Source: an uncultured Collinsella sp. (GTDB taxonomy: Bacteria > Actinomycetota > Coriobacteriia > Coriobacteriales > Coriobacteriaceae). Taken from it: 5,279 nucleotides of DNA. The position numbers and the translations under genes are program-made. The DNA lies in the NCBI GenBank assembly GCA_905204635.1, contig CAJLAN010000131.1, forward strand, positions 1-5,279, written 5' to 3'. Positions within the stretch are counted from its first letter, which is position 1. The number at the start of each line of letters is the position of its first letter. Below the pieces are notes generated by a model, which worked only from the letters and a program-made list of their open reading frames with translations, did not search any database and had not been told where the DNA came from. This document shows positions 1-4,948 of the stretch, one piece after another.

Positions 1-862
1 TGAGGCGGGTGGCGTATTCCTCATCCTTGCCCGGCAAAAAGACAAAGTGCATGTCCTCGAAGCTGCGCAGGAAGGGGAGTGTGCGGTCCATCTCCGCGCG
101 AAAGCGAACGTACGGTTGAGGCAAACTGGCACCGGCCATCACCAACACAACGGTCTTGTCAGCGGGGAGATTGAACTTCTCGAGTTCTTCCTCGCGATTG
201 TAGTCCGTATCAAACCCGGCGCGAATGGGGATGCCTGTGATGCGGATTTTGGTCTCGGGAACTTTACGGGGGCGAAGTGTCTCGGCCATAAATTCGTTGG
301 CTACGCAGAACAGGTCGGTGTCCTTGTGGGGCCAAAAGCCTTCGACTTCATAGTCTGTTGGTACGCAGATGACTGGATAATCGATACCCGTGATAACGCG
401 GGCACCCACAGCGACGTTGGCCGCCGTGATGTGTGTTGCGACCACGGCTATGGGCCTGCGGGTGCGGACATATTCGTTGAAGGCAGGGAACATAATACGT
501 GACCATGCCGTGCCTCCGCCCCAAAGCAAGTGTCCGGTAAGGGTATAACGCCAGGTCAAGTCATATATTGGACGCGTGGCGCCGGTAAACGAGGCAGCCG
601 TTTTGTTGCCGTCGAATTTAATACGTCCAAAATCAAGGATATCGAGCACTTCAATCTCAACATCCTCGGGGATGCCGCTGGTGCCGCGGATGAGGTCGAA
701 TGCCTGCGCAATCGCGTTGGCGGCGGCTTTGTGGCCCGATCCAACCGATGCGTGCACAATGGTTACCAGTGGTTTTTGTGCAGGTGAAACGGTCATTTGC
801 TCCGGTTGGGGAGTAGCTTGCATGGGCAGGGGAGCGCTATTGCTCGTCTGCGTTTGATCCAT
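1..862 (-). CDS. Processive diacylglycerol glycosyltransferase (MGDG synthase / UgtP-like), N-terminal part
   Basis: Partial gene: 287 codons are present and the 3' end runs off the left edge. The protein probably transfers sugar from a nucleotide-sugar donor to diacylglycerol at the inner membrane face, making membrane glycolipid or a lipoteichoic-acid anchor. The N-terminal MGDG-synthase domain is clear. A glycine-rich loop HASVGSGHKAAA lies at residues 37-48, with THITAANVA at 143-151, a PTDYEVEGFWPH segment at 168-179 and the family-typical ITGIPIRAGF at 208-217. The chain continues into the linker before the GT28-type nucleotide-sugar-binding domain, which is mostly outside the window. 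The chosen ATG (862-860) has AAGGGGAG six bases upstream. This start gives an unusual Gln/Pro-rich extension of about 30 residues before the first beta strand; internal Met14 and Met23 have no good ribosome site. Family assignment is firm from motifs. The acceptor and sugar are inferred. A MurG-like enzyme is less likely because the HASVGSGH and GIPI signatures fit UgtP better. Confidence 0.9.
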   Translation of the reverse strand, partial: MDQTQTSNSAPLPMQATPQPEQMTVSPAQKPLVTIVHASVGSGHKAAANAIAQAFDLIRGTSGIPEDVEIEVLDILDFGRIKFDGNKTAASFTGATRPIYDLTWRYTLTGHLLWGGGTAWSRIMFPAFNEYVRTRRPIAVVATHITAANVAVGARVITGIDYPVICVPTDYEVEGFWPHKDTDLFCVANEFMAETLRPRKVPETKIRITGIPIRAGFDTDYNREEELEKFNLPADKTVVLVMAGASLPQPYVRFRAEMDRTLPFLRSFEDMHFVFLPGKDEEYATRL

Positions 863-868
863 CGATAA

Positions 869-876
869 CTCCCCTT
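869..876 (-). promoter_or_regulatory. Ribosome binding site of the glycosyltransferase gene
   Basis: AAGGGGAG on the minus strand, six bases before the ATG at 862. It decides the start in favour of the longer N-terminus with the Gln/Pro-rich extension. Confidence 0.75.
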
Positions 877-898
877 CAGCTTTGATACGCGATTTATC

Positions 899-904
899 AT
901 TGTA
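899..904 (-). promoter_or_regulatory. Candidate -10 box for the glycosyltransferase gene
   Basis: TACAAT on the minus strand, one mismatch from consensus, would start transcription near 892 and leave a leader of about 30 bases. The hexamer 17 bases upstream (ACGTGA) is a poor -35, so the call rests on the -10 alone. In the same 117-bp divergent gap, a weak plus-strand candidate for trxB is GTGTCA (913-918), an 18-base spacer and TATGAG (937-942). Neither is certain, and I saw no strong operator-like palindrome in this gap. Confidence 0.3.
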
Positions 905-964
905 GTGCATGAGTGTCATGTTCACGTAAATTTGGGTATGAGCGCAAAGAACGCCAATCTTTCG

Positions 965-972
965 ACAGGAGG
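965..972 (+). promoter_or_regulatory. Ribosome binding site of trxB
   Basis: ACAGGAGG, seven bases before the ATG at 980. It selects this start over an in-frame ATG at 905, which would add 25 residues unlike any thioredoxin reductase N-terminus. Confidence 0.85.
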
Positions 973-979
973 TCTCTTC

Positions 980-1918
980 ATGACTACCGATCAGCCGATC
1001 GATGTTGCGATTATCGGTGGCGGCCCCGCGGGCTATGCTGCCGCCATTTACGCTGCGCGTGCCAACCTAACGACGACTGTGATTGAGCAGGGCATGTCGG
1101 GAGGGCAGATTGCCACAACCAATGAGGTCGAGAACTATCCGGGTATTCCGCTCTTGAGTGGCGCCGAACTCGGCGAGCGTTTTCAGCACCATGCAGAGGG
1201 CCTGGGAGCACAGGTTACATGGAGCATGGTTACGGGTATCGATTACGATGCCGATACAGCGCTGTTTACGGTGCATCATGATATGGGCGATACGCTGGCC
1301 TCGAGTGTTATCGCTTGCATGGGTGCTACGCCGCGATCTGCTGGTTTTCTTGGCGAGGATACGTATCGCGGTCGCGGTGTTTCGTATTGCGCGACGTGCG
1401 ATGGCATGTTCTTTCGCGGTAAACAGGTCTTTGTCATCGGTGGCGGCAATGCCGCCTGCGAGGAAGCCCTGTTCTTGTCAGAAATCGCCAGCAGTGTGAC
1501 CATCGTGCTGCGCCGCGACCAGTTTCGTGCGCCTGATGGTGTTGTCCAGAAAGTACTCGCAAAAGACAATATTACAGTTAGGTACCAAACTAGTATTGTG
1601 GAGCTATCGGGCGAAGCCATGCCAACGACGATTACCTTTAAGGACAATGCATCCGGCGAGACTCATACCGAGTCATTTGAGCCTGGCTCGTTTGGCATTT
1701 TTGTCTTTACCGGCACGCAACCCCATACCGAGCTTGTTGAGCATCTAGTCGATTTGGCGCCTGATGGCGGCATTCTGACTGATGAATCCATGGCCACCCG
1801 CACGCCTGGCTTATTTGCCGCTGGCGATATCCGTTCCAAGCGTTTACGCCAAGTTGTGACCGCCGTTTCGGACGGAGCCATAGCGGCAACCAGTGCATAT
1901 GCATTTCTCCGCGGATAA
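980..1918 (+). CDS. trxB: Thioredoxin reductase (NADPH, low-Mr FAD/disulfide type)
   Basis: 312-residue cytoplasmic flavoprotein that passes electrons from NADPH through FAD and a redox disulfide to thioredoxin. This supports ribonucleotide reduction and thiol repair. Its length is normal for the bacterial low-molecular-weight type. Motifs appear in the expected order. The FAD dinucleotide loop GGGPAG is at 13-18, and SGGQIATTNEVENYPG at 40-55. The active-site CATC (Cys137, Cys140) is followed by Asp141. The NADPH loop GGGNAA is at 154-159, and the 2'-phosphate-binding element LRRDQFRA at 177-184, where Leu replaces the usual first His while both Arg and the distal Arg183 are kept. FAD-binding AAGDI is at 280-284, followed by the RQVVTAVSDGAIAA tail (290-303). 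The start is set by ACAGGAGG at 965-972. No thioredoxin gene lies nearby, so the partner is encoded elsewhere. A hairpin terminator about 45 bases downstream suggests a single-gene transcript. A ferredoxin-dependent or NADH-using relative is less likely given the RR pair. Confidence 0.95.
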   Translation: MTTDQPIDVAIIGGGPAGYAAAIYAARANLTTTVIEQGMSGGQIATTNEVENYPGIPLLSGAELGERFQHHAEGLGAQVTWSMVTGIDYDADTALFTVHHDMGDTLASSVIACMGATPRSAGFLGEDTYRGRGVSYCATCDGMFFRGKQVFVIGGGNAACEEALFLSEIASSVTIVLRRDQFRAPDGVVQKVLAKDNITVRYQTSIVELSGEAMPTTITFKDNASGETHTESFEPGSFGIFVFTGTQPHTELVEHLVDLAPDGGILTDESMATRTPGLFAAGDIRSKRLRQVVTAVSDGAIAATSAYAFLRG

Positions 1919-1962
1919 GTACGATAATATATCTTATGTAAGGTTGTTATTAATTAACTAAA

Positions 1963-2003
1963 TGGCGGGACGATGCATCAGTGCGCCGTCCCGCCAATTT
2001 TCT
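1963..2003 (+). terminator. Rho-independent terminator after trxB
   Basis: A perfect 10-bp stem, TGGCGGGACG (1963-1972) with CGTCCCGCCA (1987-1996), encloses a 14-base loop that can itself form a 3-bp GCA/TGC mini-stem. The run AATTTTCTT follows. The AT-rich stretch 1919-1962 between the trxB stop and the stem holds nothing else I can name. The stem excludes the in-frame ATG at 1973 as a start for the next gene. Confidence 0.8.
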
Positions 2004-2018
2004 TGCCGGCTATGTGGT

Positions 2019-2047
2019 ATGCAAAACTAGATAACGTAGAATACAAT
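2019..2047 (+). promoter_or_regulatory. Candidate promoter of the DUF1836 gene
   Basis: -10 candidate TACAAT (2042-2047) lies 17 bases after ATGCAA (2019-2024), a weak -35. Transcription would start near 2054, leaving a short leader that contains the ribosome site ACGGAGG (2059-2065). An independent promoter is expected because a terminator separates this gene from trxB. Confidence 0.35.
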
Positions 2048-2058
2048 ATAGAAAATGA

Positions 2059-2065
2059 ACGGAGG
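2059..2065 (+). promoter_or_regulatory. Ribosome binding site of the DUF1836 gene
   Basis: ACGGAGG, six bases before the ATG at 2072. It selects this start over an in-frame ATG at 1973 that lies inside the preceding terminator loop. Confidence 0.85.
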
Positions 2066-2071
2066 ACCTTT

Positions 2072-2683
2072 ATGAATCACGTTAAACACGTTATTCCGAT
2101 GTCTGATTCGTCGGTCAGCATTAAGCCTGAGGATATTCAGCCCACTGTGCTGCCCGATGCATTTATTCAGTCCGATATCGTGCGCAAACTTAATACGTTG
2201 AGCCTGCCGCGCTATAACCAGTTGCCCAATGTGACGCTCTACCGCGACCAGGTTATTGAGTATGTTGGGTTGTGGAGGGAGCCGCTGTCCATTTGCGTTG
2301 AGCAGCCCGTCATTACGCCATCGATGATCAACAACTACGTGAAGGTCGGCCTGGTGCCTGCTCCGGTCAAAAAGCAATATGGCCGCGAGCAGATTGCCCG
2401 CCTTATCGCTATCTGCATCTTTAAGCAGGTGCTACCTATTGCTGCGGTGCAGGCACTCTTTAACATTCAGCGATTGAGCTACGATGCCCCGACGGCCTTT
2501 GATTATGTGGTCGATCAACTCGAGGCATCGATTCGTTCGGCGTTTTCCGTCGAGCAGACGCCGGTTCCCGATACGGCGCATCAGGTAACGCGTGAGTCGC
2601 TGCTTGTGCGCAGCGCGGTTTCATCCTTTGTTTCGAAGGCTTACTTGATGAGCTATCTCAAGTTCAACGGGTTTAATAGCTAG
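2072..2683 (+). CDS. DUF1836 domain protein, probable MerR-like DNA-binding regulator
   Basis: 203-residue soluble protein with no signal peptide or membrane segment. The central part reads as a DUF1836 domain (roughly residues 40-150). It has LPRYNQLPNVTLYRDQVIEY (45-64) followed by the helix-turn-helix core: ITPSMINNYVKVGLVP (81-96), then KKQYGREQIARLI (100-112). That layout resembles the winged helix of MerR regulators, in which an Asn-Tyr-hydrophobic recognition region is followed by a basic wing and a Tyr-x-x-x-Gln-Ile helix. A further helix (113-130, KQVLPIAAVQALF) fits the family's C-terminal regulatory part. The first 35 residues are variable. The target and inducer are unknown. A role in transcription is inferred from the fold resemblance only. 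The gene stands alone: terminators lie on both sides, and the DegV gene converges on it. No partner or effector-binding motif can be seen. Confidence 0.85.
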   Translation: MNHVKHVIPMSDSSVSIKPEDIQPTVLPDAFIQSDIVRKLNTLSLPRYNQLPNVTLYRDQVIEYVGLWREPLSICVEQPVITPSMINNYVKVGLVPAPVKKQYGREQIARLIAICIFKQVLPIAAVQALFNIQRLSYDAPTAFDYVVDQLEASIRSAFSVEQTPVPDTAHQVTRESLLVRSAVSSFVSKAYLMSYLKFNGFNS

Positions 2684-2690
2684 CCGACGT

Positions 2691-2744
2691 ATAAAACGGG
2701 CGGGACAAAGAACCATCTGTCGCTTTGTCCCGCCCGTTATTTTG
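2691..2744. terminator. Bidirectional terminator between the DUF1836 and DegV genes
   Basis: A perfect 16-bp stem: AACGGGCGGGACAAAG (2695-2710) pairs with CTTTGTCCCGCCCGTT (2723-2738) around a 12-base loop. TATTTTG follows on the plus strand and TTTTAT on the minus strand, so it can end both convergent genes. It begins 12 bases after the DUF1836 stop and lies 18 bases past the DegV stop. Confidence 0.9.
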
Positions 2745-2756
2745 CTTGGTTGGACT

Positions 2757-3623
2757 TTATTTGCCCGAAGCTACGCCCATGCCGTAGCCGATGATCAGGC
2801 CGTGCATCTCGGCGTAATAGGAATCCAGGCCGTTGCAGGGCATAATGATGGTCTTGGAGCCGGGCCAATGCTCGACTATGCGGTCAGTAAGCGCCTGGGC
2901 TCCAGCTTCGTTCTCAACGTGATCGATGACGACCTCACCGCCCGTAAAGCCCTCGGCTTCCATAGTGTCGATGATCTTGTTGAGCATCTTCTTTTCGCCA
3001 CGCGTGTGCCCGACGAGTTCGATTTTACCGGCCTCACTCGCTGTGCCCAAAATGCGGATATTGAGCTTGTTGGCAATGACGCCGGCTGCCTTAGGGATAC
3101 GTCCGGCTTTGGCGAGGTTTTCGTAATTGCACAAGCTGAAGAGGATTTTGCTGTTCTGCTCAAGACTATCGAAGTATGCGCAAGCGTCCTCGAATGTGAC
3201 ATCCGGATTGCTTGCAAGATAGCGGTCGAACAACAAGAAAATGAGGTCCATTTTGCCGCCAGCTGCGCGTGAATTGACTAGATGAATCTGCCGGTCGGGC
3301 TCCTCGGCAAGAACCATATCGCGAGCCGTGGCTGCCGCGTTGTAGCTGCCCGACACGCCCTCAGAGATCGGCATGCAGATGGTCTTGTCTGCCAATTTGA
3401 AGAGCTCGGCCCACTCCCCTACGCTGGGACAAGCGCTCGAAGAAGCGTTCGTCTCCGCCTGAACAGCGCAGTTGAGCTCATGAACATCGAGCGAAAGGTC
3501 ATCGACGAATTCACGCTCCCCCACTCGAATTTTGAGGGGCGCAAATGCAAAGGTGGTATGGGGTGCGGTCGGTTGCCAATCGCGGAGGTTACAGCTTGAA
3601 TCTGAGATAAGTGCCCAGCTCAT
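2757..3623 (-). CDS. DegV family protein (possible fatty-acid-binding protein)
   Basis: 288-residue cytoplasmic protein of normal DegV length. Studied relatives (FakB) hold a fatty acid while the kinase FakA phosphorylates it for phospholipid synthesis. No FakA gene is in the window, so that role is inferred. The N-terminal lobe shows family signatures: LISDSSCN (5-12), the loop SSACPS (62-67) in the place of the common TSQPS, and PISEGVSGSYNAA (85-97), which carries the conserved Ser-Gly-Ser. LVNSRAAGG (115-123) stands where VDSxxxSxG is usual. The C-terminal end is atypical: instead of the GxHxGPG signature it ends in GLDSYYAEMHGLIIGYG (about 265-281), similar to a DegV subgroup I recall from other anaerobes (GLCSFYAEKGG-type endings). 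Start ATG 3623 has AAAGGA (3635-3630) six bases upstream. The gene has its own consensus -10 and two palindromes upstream, and ends at the shared terminator. Family membership is secure; ligand is uncertain. Confidence 0.9.
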   Translation of the reverse strand: MSWALISDSSCNLRDWQPTAPHTTFAFAPLKIRVGEREFVDDLSLDVHELNCAVQAETNASSSACPSVGEWAELFKLADKTICMPISEGVSGSYNAAATARDMVLAEEPDRQIHLVNSRAAGGKMDLIFLLFDRYLASNPDVTFEDACAYFDSLEQNSKILFSLCNYENLAKAGRIPKAAGVIANKLNIRILGTASEAGKIELVGHTRGEKKMLNKIIDTMEAEGFTGGEVVIDHVENEAGAQALTDRIVEHWPGSKTIIMPCNGLDSYYAEMHGLIIGYGMGVASGK

Positions 3624-3636
3624 AGAGGGTCCTTTC

Positions 3637-3656
3637 TAATTGTTCTTCAACAATTA
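3637..3656. repeat. 20-bp palindrome overlapping the DegV promoter, probable operator
   Basis: Perfect 8-bp arms TAATTGTT (3637-3644) and AACAATTA (3649-3656) flank a 4-base centre. The right arm overlaps four bases of the -10 box at 3653-3658, and the predicted transcription start (about 3646) falls in the centre. That position suits a repressor site. It could instead form a small RNA hairpin only if transcription began further upstream. Confidence 0.6.
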
Positions 3657-3681
3657 TAGCCATCTTGCAAACTGAATGTAC
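3653..3681 (-). promoter_or_regulatory. Promoter of the DegV gene
   Basis: A full-consensus -10 TATAAT on the minus strand (3658-3653) lies 17 bases from GTACAT (3681-3676), a weak -35 that falls inside the end of the large palindrome at 3677-3715. The weak -35 beside a perfect -10 is compatible with activator or repressor control. The start would be near 3646, leaving a leader of about 22 bases with its ribosome site at 3635-3630. Confidence 0.5.
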
Positions 3682-3715
3682 GGCTATCTAGTTTTGAATA
3701 CTAGATAGCCGTACA
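3677..3715. repeat. Perfect 16-bp-arm inverted repeat upstream of the DegV gene
   Basis: TGTACGGCTATCTAGT (3677-3692) and its exact complement ACTAGATAGCCGTACA (3700-3715) surround a 7-base AT-rich centre. Neither strand has a proper T-run directly after it, so it is not a classical terminator. It sits between the terminator of the NlpC/P60 gene and the DegV -10 box and touches the -35 position. It could be a regulator binding site, a second U-poor terminator of the kind proposed for actinobacteria, or a remnant of a small mobile repeat. Confidence 0.7.
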
Positions 3716-3721
3716 AGATTA

Positions 3722-3764
3722 GAGAAAAAAGAATGGACCTCGCGACTTAAAGCCACGAGGTCCA
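3722..3764 (-). terminator. Rho-independent terminator of the NlpC/P60 gene
   Basis: Read on the minus strand, TGGACCTCG (3764-3756) pairs with CGAGGTCCA (3742-3734). The stem extends inward through U-G, G-C, G-U, C-G and U-A pairs to a 3-base UUA loop, making a 14-bp stem. TTCTTTTTTCT follows (3733-3723). It begins 24 bases after the stop codon at 3789. Confidence 0.9.
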
Positions 3765-3788
3765 CATTCACACGCTGTGTAAGATGAC

Positions 3789-4916
3789 TTAGTAACGCAC
3801 GAAGATATAGTTATTGTTCATGCCGGCGGCAACGGAGCTGATGATAACACCCGTGTTGTAGTCGGAAGCATGAATCATCTGACCACCACCGATGTAAATG
3901 CCGGTGTGGTACGAGTTGACCACAACGTCACCGGGCTGCGGATCGGACACACGCGTCCAGCCCATAAAGGTGCCCGTGGTGCCCAGGCGGCAATAGCGAC
4001 CAGTGAGGCAATAGCTAACAAAACCAGAGCAGTCAAAGCTGTTCGGGCCAATTCCGCCCCAGGAATAAGCGCAACCAAGCTTACTGTATGCACGCGAGAC
4101 AACAGAACCGCCGTCGACGGACTGGCTCGGAGCAGAAGGCGTCGGAGCCGGAGCAGGCGTGGAGGGCTGCGGCGTCGGAGCAGGTGCCGGCGTAGGAGCC
4201 GGAGTGTTGCCGCCCTGGTTGTTGTTATTGCTGGTCTGGCCACCGTTGTTGGTGTTCTCGGTCGTACCGGCAGTCTCGTTGCTCACCGTGGCCTTCTCGG
4301 CGGTGCTGGCGTTGATGCCGGCCTGCAGCGCGGCGTTGGCCTCGGCCTCGGCGGCAAGCTCGGCCTGCAGCTGCGAATCCAGGGAGTTTACGACGTTCTG
4401 GGCTTCAGCCTGCTGGGCGTTAAGCTCGTCGACCTTCTTTTGCGTGGCGGCGACGTTCTTCTCCTGCTCGGCCTGCTTATCGGTGAGCTGCTGCTTAAGC
4501 TCCTTGACCTCTTGAATGGTCTGAGCCTGCTTATCGGAAACTTTGCCGTAGTAGAACAGACGGTTGAGCATATCGCTCAGGTCATCGACACCCGTCAGAA
4601 CCTGAAGCAGACTCAGACCGCCGGTTTTGTACTCGCCGGCGACATAGGTTGAGAGCTTGGCCTGACCATCGGCGATCTCCTGCTGCTTTTGCGTGATCTC
4701 GCCAGCAGTCTGATCGAGTGCCTGCGTCTGCGTGGCGAGCTCATCGTAAATCTGCTGGGTTTGGGTACCGATCTGCTCGAGCTTCGTACGAGCAGCGGCA
4801 AGGTCGGATGCGGTATCGGCGTAGGCAGGAGCCGCGAAGCCCAAGCCCAAAACACAAGCGAGGGTTGCCGTAGCAGCGCAGCGTGCCATGTTTTTGTGCG
4901 TGTTTGCTGTGCGCAT
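3789..4916 (-). CDS. Secreted coiled-coil NlpC/P60 peptidoglycan hydrolase (PcsB/CwlO/RipC type)
   Basis: 375-residue exported cysteine peptidase likely to cut peptide stems of peptidoglycan during cell separation or growth. The signal peptide is clear: basic N-terminus, hydrophobic core ACVLGLGFAAP (20-30) and AYA ending at 33, with cleavage expected before Asp34. Residues about 35-200 form a Gln/Ala/Lys-rich coiled coil in two halves, broken near 91-128 by a hairpin with LSLLQVLTGVDDLSDMLNRL (101-120). That arrangement is typical of FtsEX-regulated PcsB, CwlO and RipC. A Thr/Asn/Gly then Pro-Ala linker spans about 215-266. The NlpC/P60 domain (270-375) keeps the catalytic triad Cys296 (DCSGF), His337 (YHTGIY) and His349 (MIHAS). 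Extra cysteines lie at 282, 303 and 309. Start ATG 4916 has AAAGGA (4928-4923) six bases upstream. apt ends 32 bp upstream on the same strand. A strong terminator follows. FtsEX control is inferred from architecture; no ftsE or ftsX is in view. Confidence 0.93.
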   Translation of the reverse strand: MRTANTHKNMARCAATATLACVLGLGFAAPAYADTASDLAAARTKLEQIGTQTQQIYDELATQTQALDQTAGEITQKQQEIADGQAKLSTYVAGEYKTGGLSLLQVLTGVDDLSDMLNRLFYYGKVSDKQAQTIQEVKELKQQLTDKQAEQEKNVAATQKKVDELNAQQAEAQNVVNSLDSQLQAELAAEAEANAALQAGINASTAEKATVSNETAGTTENTNNGGQTSNNNNQGGNTPAPTPAPAPTPQPSTPAPAPTPSAPSQSVDGGSVVSRAYSKLGCAYSWGGIGPNSFDCSGFVSYCLTGRYCRLGTTGTFMGWTRVSDPQPGDVVVNSYHTGIYIGGGQMIHASDYNTGVIISSVAAGMNNNYIFVRY

Positions 4917-4948
4917 GTAGCTTCCTTTCCAGTAACTAAGGGTAACGG

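Noticed and set aside
47..502. Plus-strand open frame of 151 codons at the left end
   Set aside because: It is antisense to the glycosyltransferase frame, which is open without a stop from 862 to the edge and carries all expected motifs.
905..979. Upstream in-frame ATG extending trxB by 25 residues
   Set aside because: The extra residues are not thioredoxin-reductase-like, and ACAGGAGG stands at the right distance from the ATG at 980.
1973..2071. Upstream in-frame ATG extending the DUF1836 protein by 33 residues
   Set aside because: That ATG lies in the loop of the trxB terminator, and ACGGAGG fits the ATG at 2072.
2742..3272. Plus-strand open frame of 176 codons opposite the DegV gene
   Set aside because: It is antisense to a clear DegV protein, begins in the shared terminator region, has no convincing ribosome site and matches no family I recognise.
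3624..3788. Riboswitch or structured small RNA between the NlpC/P60 and DegV genes
   Set aside because: The three hairpins are explained as a terminator, a palindrome and a promoter-overlapping palindrome. I see no multi-helix junction or known riboswitch core, and the predicted DegV leader is only about 22 bases.
3870..4652. Long plus-strand open frame of 260 codons opposite the NlpC/P60 gene
   Set aside because: It lies wholly antisense to a gene with signal peptide, coiled coil and full catalytic triad. Its product is low-complexity Arg/Gly/Leu, a by-product of the repetitive Ala/Gln/Pro codons on the other strand.
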